Shown: positions 8,901 through 16,412 of the stretch, piece after piece
Layout of the letters: each line of letters starts with the position of its first letter
Position numbering within the stretch: position 1 is the stretch's first letter
NCBI RefSeq assembly: GCF_030252345.1
Contig: NZ_CP126980.1
Coordinates: 2,681,501-2,745,500 of the forward strand
Direction: 5' to 3'
Source: Actinoplanes oblitus
Lineage (GTDB): Bacteria; Actinomycetota; Actinomycetes; Mycobacteriales; Micromonosporaceae
Length of the DNA: 64,000 bases
Translations under genes and position numbers: made by a program
The notes under the pieces: generated by a model
Database searches by the model: none
What the model was told of the DNA's origin: nothing
What the model saw: only the letters and a program-made list of their open reading frames with translations

Positions 8901-9251
8901 AACCACGTCGAGAAGGGCCGATCCGCCGACGGCGACTCGGAGGAGGCGGTGACGCTGAACGCGCCGGCCGCCGGTACGTACACCGTGGAGGTCCGGGGGT
9001 ACTCGGTGCCCAGCGGCTCCACCGAGTACGACTACCGCGACACGTACTACAGCGCGGCGCTCGGCACCGTGAGCGCGCCGGGCACCCCTGTCGCGCTGGC
9101 GGTCGGGGCGAGCGCCACGATCACCGGCACGGTCACCGTGGCCGCGGTCCCGCCGGCCGGGCGGCGCCTCTCCGGTGAGGTGGCGTTCGTGACCGACGAG
9201 GGCGCCGTGGTCGGCCACGGCGCCGTCACCATCGAGAACGTCACCGAATAA
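5961..9251 (+). CDS. Large secreted subtilisin-like (S8) serine protease
   Basis: A 1096-residue preproprotease. The GTG at 5961 is preceded by GGAGGA. The N-terminus is a signal peptide with twin Arg (RRTF, hydrophobic core to about residue 36, AAAA cleavage region). A prodomain follows (about 75-145), then the S8 catalytic domain with Asp204 (GVMDTGVD), His382 (LHASHVAG), the oxyanion Asn481 (SAGNSG) and Ser579 (NGTSMAAP). The long insertion between Asp and His (about 175 residues) resembles tripeptidyl-peptidase II-like and large actinobacterial subtilases. The C-terminal third has beta-rich domains, including a pre-peptidase C-terminal type segment near residues 930-1015. It ends in an 11-bp convergent overlap with the next gene. 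The role is extracellular protein degradation. Confidence 0.93.
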   Translation: MRQPSRWGRRTFTSVLAIGLAAGVTTVSGSLPAAAAPAPVADDTAPATEGVTPKESPADTLGSHDAGLLSEAVAEHRPSVTLIIATDQGKAADVASRVKGLGGVVAQRFDQVGYLLAAVPTGKVLNAAKLPGVAAVDLDETVRVPQPDLAGDPKAAKQADVPSGPDASTPADNPYLPVGETGSVDFKRRHPSYDGRGVTIGVMDTGVDLAHPALQTTTTGERKIVDWVTATDPLVENDATWRAMLTEVTGPSFAYQGATWTAPPGTWRINRFSEAITKASEPAGDVNRDGDTTDVWGILYDPVSHDIRVDVNQNLDFTDDAVMRPYREKFDVNYFGVDNPATEVAERMPFVVEYREDVDLTPAGLPGQVADFVNIGIPEGLHASHVAGIAAGNDLFGNRDFDGQAPGAKIVSARACSWGGGCTAAALTTGMVDLVVNRHVDVVNLSIGGLPALNDGSSAQSQLYQELITKYGVQLFISAGNSGSGVNTVGDPSVATDAVSVAASVTRQTWLANYGSVTRKRQQLFPFSSRGPREDGGFKPNLAAPGSAISAVPTWEPVAGLDTVGYHLPIGYAMENGTSMAAPQATGGAALLLSAAKQNKIKATPAQLRRALYSTADPIPGEQAYEQGYGQMDVPASWKLLTRISDVRSYTASAPVCTPLAQYLSTPNVGTGIYNRCAASEGGFTAGQSKWVSLSLTRTSGPDRTVPHRISVLGDRGAFLTTPLVGLPLNKTVKIPVRVTARQGVTSALLKVDDPATPAVDFEVLNTVVTGVRATAPSYAGTFSGAVDRNSTTSYFVTVPAGATSLQVDLGGLAAGSQTRWIAINPYGVPVEPTSSLGCYTNFSDPAACKPEERSYDNPMPGVWELEVESRRTSPLLSNPFTLTAKVQGVTVTPETVTLPTARVGTPAPVSWTVTNRFGPLTVTPQGGPLGSSLAQRPTIAEGAVQDYTVTVPDGATRLSVAIGKTADPAADLDLYLYDANHVEKGRSADGDSEEAVTLNAPAAGTYTVEVRGYSVPSGSTEYDYRDTYYSAALGTVSAPGTPVALAVGASATITGTVTVAAVPPAGRRLSGEVAFVTDEGAVVGHGAVTIENVTE

Positions 9252-10605
9252 ACGGTTTGGTGACCACTTCCTCCGCCTTGCGCGCCGCGATCAGGATCGG
9301 ATCCCAGACCGGCGCGTAAGGCGGGGCATAACCCAGGTCCAACCCGGTCATCTCGCTGACCGTCATCCCGTTCCACACCGCCACCGCGAACGCGTCGATC
9401 CGCTTGGCCGCCTCGGCCCGGCCGACGATCTGGGCGCCGAGCAGCACCCCGGTGTCCCGCTCGGCGATCACCTTGACCGTCATCGGGACCGCGCCGGGGA
9501 AGTAGCCGGCCCGGTTGGTCGACTCGACGGTGGCGGTGACCGCGGCGAACCCGGCCTGCGCCGCCTCCCGCGAGCTCAGGCCGGTGCGGGCCACCTCCAG
9601 GTCGCAGAGCTTGGTCACCGCGGTGCCGATCACGCCGGGGAAGGTGGCGTACCCGCCGCCGATGTTGATCCCGGCGACCCGGCCCTGCTTGTTGGCGTGC
9701 GTGCCGAGCGGCACGTGCACCGGGCGCCTGCTGATCCGATGGTGTACCTCGGTGCAGTCGCCGGCCGCCCACACCCCCTCGGCCACCCGCTGCCGCAGGT
9801 CGGTGCGGAGGCCGCCGGTCGGCCCGAGCGGCAGGCCGGCCGCCTCGGCGAGCGCGGTGTTGGGGCGGACGCCCAGACCGATCACCACGACGCCGGCCGG
9901 TATCGTCCCGGCGTCGGTGACCACCGCGCCGATCCTGCCGTTCGCGGTCTCCAGGCCCTCGACCGTGACGCCGGTGCGCAGGTCGATGCCGAGGCCCCGG
10001 ATCGACGCGGCGACCAGCGCGCCCATGTCCTCGTCGACGGTGCCCATCGGCTGCTCGGACTTCTCCACCAGCGTGACCCGGAGTCCGCGATTGATCATCG
10101 CCTCGGCCATCTCGACGCCGATGTAGCCGCCGCCGATCACCACGGCGTCCGCCGGTTTCTCCCGATCCAGCCAGTCGCGCAGGGCGCTGCCGTCCTCCAG
10201 CGTCTGCACCCCGAACACGCCGCCCGCCTCGGTCGCCGCCCACGGCGGGCGGACCGGGGACGCGCCGGTCGCGTAGACCAGGTGGTCGAAGCCCTCGGCG
10301 TAGGACCGCCCGGCCTCGCGATCGCGCACGGTCACCGTGCGCGCGTCCAGGTCGATGCCGGTCACCTCGTGCCGGGTGCGCACCTCGATCCCGGCGGTGC
10401 GGAACGCCGCCGGGGTCCGGGCGATCAGCGCGTCCGGGCCGTCGACCTGGCCGCCGATCCAGTACGGGATGCCGCACGCCGAATATGACACGAACCGGCC
10501 CATCTCGAAGGCCAGGATCGCCAAGTCGTCCGGGCCACGCCGGCGCCGGGCCTGAGCCGCCGCCGACATGCCCGCCGCGTCGCCGCCGATCACGATCAGT
10601 CGCAC
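9241..10605 (-). CDS. FAD-dependent CoA-disulfide reductase / NADH oxidase-like flavoprotein
   Basis: A 454-residue pyridine nucleotide-disulfide oxidoreductase of the single-cysteine class. The N-terminal FAD motif is VIGGDAAGMSAA, the redox Cys44 lies in SYSACGIPY, the NAD(P)H-binding motif is VIGGGYIGVEMAE, and the second FAD motif is VWAAGDC. The dimerisation domain occupies the last 110 or so residues. One active-site Cys with no CxxxxC pair matches CoA-disulfide reductases, NADH oxidases (Nox) and related per- or polysulfide reductases. The start is GTG at 10605, the only in-frame start before the FAD motif. It is transcribed alone, with its 3' end overlapping the subtilase gene. The exact substrate is unresolved. 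Confidence 0.85.
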   Translation of the reverse strand: MRLIVIGGDAAGMSAAAQARRRRGPDDLAILAFEMGRFVSYSACGIPYWIGGQVDGPDALIARTPAAFRTAGIEVRTRHEVTGIDLDARTVTVRDREAGRSYAEGFDHLVYATGASPVRPPWAATEAGGVFGVQTLEDGSALRDWLDREKPADAVVIGGGYIGVEMAEAMINRGLRVTLVEKSEQPMGTVDEDMGALVAASIRGLGIDLRTGVTVEGLETANGRIGAVVTDAGTIPAGVVVIGLGVRPNTALAEAAGLPLGPTGGLRTDLRQRVAEGVWAAGDCTEVHHRISRRPVHVPLGTHANKQGRVAGINIGGGYATFPGVIGTAVTKLCDLEVARTGLSSREAAQAGFAAVTATVESTNRAGYFPGAVPMTVKVIAERDTGVLLGAQIVGRAEAAKRIDAFAVAVWNGMTVSEMTGLDLGYAPPYAPVWDPILIAARKAEEVVTKPFIR

Positions 10606-10660
10606 CCGCCCATTGTGCCCGGTTCCGGCCCCCGGTTTCCGGCGGATTTCCGCGAGGTTA

Positions 10661-10716
10661 TTGCTTCCCGCATCGGCCTGAATCTATGGTGAGCCGCAGT
10701 CGTCGAAGCGCTTCGA
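10661..10716 (+). promoter_or_regulatory. Promoter and LacI operator of the GH3 gene
   Basis: TTGCTT at 10661-10666 and TATGGT at 10685-10690 (18-bp spacer) form a plausible sigma-70-type promoter. The perfect 14-bp palindrome TCGAAGCGCTTCGA follows at 10703-10716, about where the transcript would begin. The same palindrome occurs before the ABC transporter operon at 14954-14971. It is a typical LacI-family operator, and the LacI gene at 13897 is the obvious candidate repressor. Confidence 0.75.
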
Positions 10717-10750
10717 TTAGCCACCGTCCGGTCATCGAGGGAGATCACCC

Positions 10751-13657
10751 ATGCGCGGAAGACGCGGCCTGGCCCTGCTGGCGGCCGCTCTGCTCACCGT
10801 CCCGCTGACATCCACCCCGGCGCATGCCGCCGAGTCCTTGCCGTTCCGCGACCCGGCCCTGCCGCTGCCGGCCCGGATCGACGACCTGGTCGGCCGGCTC
10901 ACTCTCACCGAGAAACTGTCCCTGCTGCACCAGTACCAACCGGCCATCCCGCGCCTCGGGCTCGCCGTCTTCAAGTCCGGCACCGAGGCCCTGCACGGCG
11001 TGGCCTGGTCCAACGACTACGCCGCCGGCGGCGCCAAGGTCGACGCGACGGCGACGGTCTTCCCGCAGGCCGTCGGCCTGGCCAGCACCTGGGACCCGGA
11101 GCTGATCCGGCGGGTCGGCGCGGCCGTCGGCGACGAGGCGCGCGGGCTGCACGCGGGCAACCCGACGGTGTGGGGCCTGAACCTGTGGGCGCCGGTGGTC
11201 AACCCGCTGCGCGACCCGCGCTGGGGGCGCAACGAGGAGGGTTACTCCGAGGACCCGCTCCTGACCGGGGCGATCGCCACCGCGTACGGGCAGGGGTTGC
11301 AGGGCGACGATCCGGCGCACCTGAAGACGGCGCCGACGCTCAAGCACTACGCGGCGTACAACAACGAGACCAAGCGCGACCAGACCTCGTCGAACGTGCC
11401 GCAGCGGGTGCTCAACGAGTACGACCGCAAGCCGTTCGAGATCCCGCTGCGCCACCACGCGGCGACCGGCGTGATGTCCTCCTACAACCTGATCAACGGC
11501 CGGCCGGCCACCGTCGACCCGGATCTCGCCGGCCTGGTCCGGAGCTGGAGCGACCAGCGGCTCTACAACGTCACCGACGCCTGGGCGCCGACCAACCTGA
11601 CCGGCTCGCAGGCCTACTTCGCCACCCAGGCCGAGGCCGACGCCGCGGTGGTCAAGGCCGGGCTGGACAGCTTCACTGTCAACGACACCAACGGCGAGCC
11701 CACCGTCACCGCGCTCCAGCAGGCCCTCGACCAGGGGTTGCTCACCGAGAAGCAGGTGGACACGGCGGTCGGTGACGCCCTGAGCATCCGGTTCCGGCTC
11801 GGCGAGTTCGACCCGGACGGCGGTCCGTACGCCACGATCCCGGCCTCGGTGGTGGACAGCCCGCAGCACCGCAAGCTCGCCCGGGAGGCGGCCGCCGACG
11901 CGATGGTGCTGCTGAAGAACGCGTCCGGCATTCTGCCGATCAAGGCGGGCGGCTCGGTCGCGGTGGTCGGCCCGCTCGCGGACACGCTCTACACCGATTG
12001 GTACGGCGGACAGCTCCCGTACGCGGTGACGGCGCTCGACGGGATCACCGAGCGTGCCTCCGCCACGGTCGGCGCGACCGGCGCCGACCGGATCGCGCTG
12101 AAGGACGTCACCACGGGCCGCTACGTGACCGCCGCCGACCCGGACGCGGTCACCGCCACCGCCACCTCGACCGGCGGCGCCGCCCAGTTCGACACGGTGG
12201 ACTGGGGCGACGGGGTGTCCACGTTGCGCAACGCCGCGAACGGCAAGTACCTCGCCTACAACTGGGGGCCGTTCGTCACCCACGACACCGCGCCTACCGG
12301 GTGGTTCGTCCAGCAGCAGTTCAAGGTGGAGGACCAGGGCGACGGGACCGTGGTGCTGCACTACGCCGGCTACGAGACGCAGGAGAGCTGGTTCGGCGCG
12401 AACACCTACGTGACGGTGGGCGCCGACGGCAAGCTCGGTCTCGGCTCGGCGACAGCCGCCGGTGCCGCCCACTTCGCCAAGGAGGTGCTGGTCGACGGGG
12501 TGCGGGCGGCCGCCGACGCGGCGCGCACCCGGCAGACCGCCGTCGTGGTGGTCGGGACCAACCCGTTCGTGGCCGGGCGCGAGGCGCACGACCGTACCGG
12601 GCTGAGCCTGGGCGCGCGGCAGGAGGCCCTGATCACGGCGGTGCGGGCGGCCAACCCGCGGACCGTGGTGGTGCTGCAGAGCAGCTACCCGATCAGCCTC
12701 GCGGCCCGGGGCGTCCCGGGCGTGGTATGGACGACGCACGCCGGCGCGGAGACCGGCCACGCGCTGGCCGACGTGCTCTACGGCGACGTCGACCCGGCCG
12801 GCCGGCTGACGTCGACCTGGCCGATGTCGGCCGCCGACCTGCCCGCCGACCTGAACCAGTACGACATCATCAAGTCCCGGCAGACCTACCAGTACGCCGG
12901 CACGAAGCCGCTCTACCCGTTCGGCCACGGGCTGTCGTACACGTCGTTCCGGTACTCCGGGCTCAAGGCCGGCGGCGGCGAGGTCAGCGTGACGGTCACC
13001 AACACCGGCAAACGGGCCGGCGACGAGGTGGTCCAGCTCTACACCCACCAGCGCACCTCCCGGGACGTCACGGCGGTGAAGACGTTGCGTGGCTTCCAGA
13101 AGGTGCACCTCGCGGCCGGCCGGAGCAGGACCGTGACGTTCACGCTGACACCGCGCGACCTGGCCCACTGGGACGTCACCCGGCAACGCTGGGTGACCGA
13201 GACCTCGGTCTACGACATCCTGGTCGGCGCGTCGTCGAGCGACATCCGGCAACGGGCCGCCCTGCCGGTGCGCGGCGAGACCATCCCGGCCCGCGACCTG
13301 TCCGCGATGACCAGGGCCGAGACGTTCGACGACTACTCCGGGGCCCGGCTGCTCGACGAGAGCAAGGCGGGCGGGACGGTGGTCGGGGCGGTCGCCGCCG
13401 GTGACTGGATCGTCTTCCGCGACGCGGCGCTGCGCGGCGGCAAGAGCTTCACGGTACGGGCGGCGGGCGCCGGGTCGGTGCAGCTGCGGCTGGGCTCCCC
13501 GGCCGGGCGCCTGCTCGGGACGGCCACCGTCGCCGGCACCGGGGGCGTGTACTCGTACGCCGAAGTGTCCGCCCCGGTGGCGGCCGTGCGCGGCCGGCAG
13601 GACGTCTATCTGGTGCTCAGTCCGGGATTGCGGGTGGCGTCCTTCCGGATCCGATGA
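10751..13657 (+). CDS. Secreted GH3 glycosidase with beta-trefoil insert and C-terminal CBM6-like domain
   Basis: A 968-residue exported glycoside hydrolase family 3 enzyme. The signal peptide (residues 1-26, ends AHAA) is followed by the GH3 (beta/alpha)8 domain with KHY (198-200) and the nucleophile Asp276 in NVTDAW. The second GH3 domain (from about 375) is interrupted at about 447-578 by a fascin/RICIN-like beta-trefoil segment with repeats such as GRYVTA and GKYLAYN, where other GH3 enzymes carry a PA14 domain. A fibronectin-III-like domain follows (about 735-815) and the last 120 residues resemble CBM6. By family it is an exo-beta-glucosidase or beta-xylosidase. The LacI operator upstream ties it to the sugar transporter and alpha-xylosidase genes. 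No hydrolytic specificity can be read from sequence alone. Confidence 0.9.
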   Translation: MRGRRGLALLAAALLTVPLTSTPAHAAESLPFRDPALPLPARIDDLVGRLTLTEKLSLLHQYQPAIPRLGLAVFKSGTEALHGVAWSNDYAAGGAKVDATATVFPQAVGLASTWDPELIRRVGAAVGDEARGLHAGNPTVWGLNLWAPVVNPLRDPRWGRNEEGYSEDPLLTGAIATAYGQGLQGDDPAHLKTAPTLKHYAAYNNETKRDQTSSNVPQRVLNEYDRKPFEIPLRHHAATGVMSSYNLINGRPATVDPDLAGLVRSWSDQRLYNVTDAWAPTNLTGSQAYFATQAEADAAVVKAGLDSFTVNDTNGEPTVTALQQALDQGLLTEKQVDTAVGDALSIRFRLGEFDPDGGPYATIPASVVDSPQHRKLAREAAADAMVLLKNASGILPIKAGGSVAVVGPLADTLYTDWYGGQLPYAVTALDGITERASATVGATGADRIALKDVTTGRYVTAADPDAVTATATSTGGAAQFDTVDWGDGVSTLRNAANGKYLAYNWGPFVTHDTAPTGWFVQQQFKVEDQGDGTVVLHYAGYETQESWFGANTYVTVGADGKLGLGSATAAGAAHFAKEVLVDGVRAAADAARTRQTAVVVVGTNPFVAGREAHDRTGLSLGARQEALITAVRAANPRTVVVLQSSYPISLAARGVPGVVWTTHAGAETGHALADVLYGDVDPAGRLTSTWPMSAADLPADLNQYDIIKSRQTYQYAGTKPLYPFGHGLSYTSFRYSGLKAGGGEVSVTVTNTGKRAGDEVVQLYTHQRTSRDVTAVKTLRGFQKVHLAAGRSRTVTFTLTPRDLAHWDVTRQRWVTETSVYDILVGASSSDIRQRAALPVRGETIPARDLSAMTRAETFDDYSGARLLDESKAGGTVVGAVAAGDWIVFRDAALRGGKSFTVRAAGAGSVQLRLGSPAGRLLGTATVAGTGGVYSYAEVSAPVAAVRGRQDVYLVLSPGLRVASFRIR

Positions 13658-13661
13658 GACT

Positions 13662-13700
13662 CGCGGCGGGGAATCGGATGGGAGCGGGTTCCCCGCCGCG
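13662..13700. terminator. Hairpin after GH3 gene, first of a tandem pair
   Basis: A perfect 12-bp inverted repeat, CGCGGCGGGGAA at 13662-13673 and TTCCCCGCCGCG at 13689-13700, with a 15-bp loop. It starts five bases after the GH3 stop codon and precedes a second, stronger hairpin. Confidence 0.7.
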
Positions 13701-13703
13701 ACC

Positions 13704-13749
13704 GGCGTGTGGAGTCCGGGTGTCCCAACACACCCGGACTCCACACGCC
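13704..13749. terminator. Strong hairpin terminator before lacI
   Basis: A perfect 20-bp stem (13704-13723 with 13730-13749) and a 6-base loop, CCCAAC. It stands between the GH3 gene and the lacI-type gene on the same strand, so the regulator is probably transcribed from its own promoter. Confidence 0.8.
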
Positions 13750-13896
13750 ACCCCGCACCCCGCGCACCGAGCCGTCCGGGCGCCGGGTCGTGGTGGGACG
13801 GCCCCCTCGCGTGTGCGGTGCGTGATCACGCAGGTGGTTAGGATCGGCGAGGGGAGCGCGGTCGTGGGCCGGGACCGGGAGACATGGGGAGGCGCA

Positions 13897-14913
13897 GTGC
13901 CGACGATCAACGACGTCGCCCGGGCGGCAGGTGTGTCGCCCAGCACGGTGTCGTACGTGTTGAGCGGCCGCCGCCCGATCTCCGCGGAGACCCGGGCCCG
14001 GGTCCAGGCCGCCATCGCCGAGCTGGGCTTCCACCCGCACGCCGGCGCCCGCGCCCTGGCCAGCAGCAAGACGAACGTGCTGGCCCTGGTCGCGCCGCTG
14101 CGGGTGGACGTCAACGTGCCGGTCATCATGCAGTTCGCCACCGCGGTGGTCACCGCGGCCCGCACCCACAACCACGACGTGCTGCTGCTGACCAAGGACG
14201 AGGGCACCGCCGGCCTGGAGCGGGTGGCGCACAGCACCATGGTCGACGCGCTGATCCTGATGGACATCGAACGCGACGACGTGCGCCTGCCGGCCATCCG
14301 CCGGCTCAAGCAGCCGTCGGTGCTGATCGGCCTGCCCGCCGACCATGCCGGCATCGCCTGCGTGGACCTGGACTTCGAGGCCGCGGCGGCGCTCGCGCTG
14401 CGGCATCTGGCCGGGCACGGGCACCGGCGGATCGGGCTGGTCGGCCCGTCCCCGGCGGTCTACCAGCGCCAGACGACCTATGCGGACCGGTTCCTGACCG
14501 GTTTCCTGCGCGCCTCGGCCGACCTGGGCCTGCGCACCGCCACCCACCCGACCGAGCCGGGTACCGACGGTGTCCGGGCCGCCCTGGCCGACCTCGACAC
14601 CGAACTGCCCGGGCTGACCGCCCTGGTGGTGCACAACGAGGAGGCGCTGCGGCCGCTCCTCGACCTGCTGCGGGCCGCCGGCCGGCGGGTGCCGGAGGAC
14701 GTCGCGATCGTGGCGATCTGCCCGCGCGACGTGGCGACGAGCATGCCGGTCAATCTGACCTCGATCGACATCCCGGCGCACGACGTCGGGACGCTCGCCG
14801 TGGAGACGGCGATGCGGCTGCTGGACCACCGCCGGGTCGAGTTCACCCGGTTGCTCGAGCCGAGCCTGGCCGAGCGGGACAGCTGCCGGGAAATCCCGCC
14901 GTCACACCGTTGA
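13897..14913 (+). CDS. LacI-family transcriptional regulator
   Basis: A 338-residue repressor from the GTG at 13897, just after a GGGGAGG site; an in-frame GTG at 13864 is a weaker alternative. The N-terminus PTINDVARAAGVSPSTVSYV (residues 2-21) is the LacI helix-turn-helix, followed by the hinge and a periplasmic-binding-protein-like effector domain. The family binds palindromes with a central CG; TCGAAGCGCTTCGA upstream of the flanking GH3 gene and of the following ABC operon is the evident target. It probably represses both units until an oligosaccharide or its breakdown product is present. The stop codon lies inside the -35 region of the next operon. Confidence 0.9.
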   Translation: MPTINDVARAAGVSPSTVSYVLSGRRPISAETRARVQAAIAELGFHPHAGARALASSKTNVLALVAPLRVDVNVPVIMQFATAVVTAARTHNHDVLLLTKDEGTAGLERVAHSTMVDALILMDIERDDVRLPAIRRLKQPSVLIGLPADHAGIACVDLDFEAAAALALRHLAGHGHRRIGLVGPSPAVYQRQTTYADRFLTGFLRASADLGLRTATHPTEPGTDGVRAALADLDTELPGLTALVVHNEEALRPLLDLLRAAGRRVPEDVAIVAICPRDVATSMPVNLTSIDIPAHDVGTLAVETAMRLLDHRRVEFTRLLEPSLAERDSCREIPPSHR

Positions 14914-15001
14914 CATCTCCGTCGCCGGTTTCATAGCGTCTGCGCAAGGCGGTTGTCGAAGCGCTTCGACAGAGGCTGTCGATTCGTCGAAGCGTTTCGA
15001 C
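14910..15001 (+). promoter_or_regulatory. Promoter with two LacI operators before the sugar ABC operon
   Basis: TTGACA at 14910-14915, overlapping the TGA of lacI, is followed after 16 bp by CATAGC at 14932-14937. The perfect 18-bp palindrome TGTCGAAGCGCTTCGACA lies at 14954-14971 and a second, one-mismatch copy (core TCGAAGCGTTTCGA) at 14987-15000. The operators are 33 bp apart, centre to centre, about three helical turns, and lie just after the expected start of transcription. This fits cooperative LacI repression. Confidence 0.8.
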
Positions 15002-15049
15002 TGCGGCTCGCCCCCACTCCTCAGCCAGTCCCCCTGGGAGGACATCCAC

Positions 15050-16357
15050 ATGATCACTTCGCGGCGTGGCCTGCTGGCCGGCGCTTTCCTGATGACCACG
15101 GCGCTCGCCCTCGGCGCCTGTGGCGGCGGCGACTCCGCCGACGAGGGCGCCGACGCCAAGACGCTCACCCTCTGGCACTACGAGGGCCCGACCAGCGCGA
15201 TGGGCGTCGCCTGGAACAAGGCGATCGAGATCTTCAAGACCAAGCACCCCGGTGTCGAGGTCAAGTTCGAGGAGAAGAGCTTCGAACAGATCCAGCAGAA
15301 CGCCCAGATGATCCTGAACTCGGACAGCGCGCCGGACATCTTGGAGTACAACAAGGGCAACGCGACCGCCGGCCTGCTCTCCAAGCAGGGACTGCTCACC
15401 GACCTCTCCGACGAGGTGAGCAAGCGCGGCTGGGACGCCAAGCTGAGCGGCAGCCTGCAGACCACCGCGAAGTACGACGACGACGGCATCATGGGCAGCG
15501 GCAAGTTCTACGGCGTGCCCAACTACGGCGAATACGTCATGGTTTATTACAACAAGGCGATGTTCGACAAGTACAAGATCGCCGTGCCGACGTCGCTCGC
15601 CGAGTTCACCGCCGCGATGGACACCTTCGTCAAGAACAAGGTCACCCCGCTCGCGGTCGGCGGCGCCGAGTACCCGGCCCAGCAGATCTTCTACGAGCTG
15701 GCCCTCGCCAAGGCCGACCGGGCGTTCATCGACGACTACCAGCTCTACAAGCACAAGGTGGACTTCAACGGCCCGGTGCTCAGCTACGGCGCCAGCACCT
15801 TCGCCGACTGGGTGAAGAAGGGCTACCTCAGCAAGGACTCGGCCGGCATCAAGGCCGAGGACATGGGTGTCTCCTGGGAGCAGGGCAAGTTCCCGATGCT
15901 GGTCTCGGGCAGCTGGTGGTACGGCCGCTTCGCCAGCGAGGTGAAGAACTTCGACTGGGGCACCTTCCTGTTCCCCGGCAACAGCCTGCACCCCGGCTCC
16001 AGCGGCAACCTCTGGGTGGTCCCGGCGAAGAGCAAGGCCAAGAGCCTGGCGTACGACTTCATCGACATCACCATGTCGCCCGAGGTGCAGAACCTGCTCG
16101 GCAACAGCGGCGGTGTCCCGGTGGCGGCGGACCCGGCGGCGATCACCGACGCCAAGAACAAGGAGCTGATCGCCAACTTCAACAAGCTCACCTCCTCGGA
16201 CGGGCTCGCGTTCTACCCGGACTGGCCGGCCCCCGGCTACTACGACGTGCTGGTCGCCGGCACCCAGGGCCTGATCAACGGCTCGAAGACGCCGCAGGCG
16301 TTCCTCGACGAGATCGCCAAGCCGTACACCGAGAACCTGGCCGACCTAGGTAAGTGA
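15050..16357 (+). CDS. Sugar ABC transporter substrate-binding lipoprotein
   Basis: A 435-residue extracellular solute-binding protein of family 1. The leader MITSRRGLLAGAFLMTTALA ends in the lipobox LGAC with Cys24. The mature part shows the family pattern LTLWHYEGP near its start, FKTKHPGVEVKFEE, and a C-terminal FLDEIAKPYTE. A GGGAGG site precedes the ATG. It would bind an oligosaccharide outside the membrane and pass it to the two permeases that follow. The operon has no ATPase gene; in actinobacteria such transporters are usually powered by the shared ATPase MsiK. Its expression should be repressed by the LacI regulator just upstream. Confidence 0.92.
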   Translation: MITSRRGLLAGAFLMTTALALGACGGGDSADEGADAKTLTLWHYEGPTSAMGVAWNKAIEIFKTKHPGVEVKFEEKSFEQIQQNAQMILNSDSAPDILEYNKGNATAGLLSKQGLLTDLSDEVSKRGWDAKLSGSLQTTAKYDDDGIMGSGKFYGVPNYGEYVMVYYNKAMFDKYKIAVPTSLAEFTAAMDTFVKNKVTPLAVGGAEYPAQQIFYELALAKADRAFIDDYQLYKHKVDFNGPVLSYGASTFADWVKKGYLSKDSAGIKAEDMGVSWEQGKFPMLVSGSWWYGRFASEVKNFDWGTFLFPGNSLHPGSSGNLWVVPAKSKAKSLAYDFIDITMSPEVQNLLGNSGGVPVAADPAAITDAKNKELIANFNKLTSSDGLAFYPDWPAPGYYDVLVAGTQGLINGSKTPQAFLDEIAKPYTENLADLGK

Positions 16358-16362
16358 GCGGG

Positions 16363-16395
16363 GTCGTGGGCGGCTTCGAAGGGGCCGCCCACGAC
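16363..16395 (+). terminator. Attenuating hairpin between binding protein and permeases
   Basis: A 12-bp perfect stem, GTCGTGGGCGGC (16363-16374) with GCCGCCCACGAC (16384-16395), and a 9-base loop. It sits five bases after the stop of the binding-protein gene and before the permease genes. Such hairpins usually stabilise the upstream message and lower permease expression relative to the binding protein. Confidence 0.7.
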
Positions 16396-16412
16396 GAAGA
16401 AAGGTTCCGGTC

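Noticed and set aside
6126..9218. A 1030-residue frame antisense to the subtilase
   Set aside because: Shadow of the subtilase gene; no motif, and composition typical of an antisense GC-rich frame.
13704..13749. LacI-type operator in the inverted repeat before lacI
   Set aside because: A 20-bp GC-rich stem with a 6-base loop right after the GH3 gene is better explained as a terminator and does not contain the TCGAAGCGCTTCGA core.
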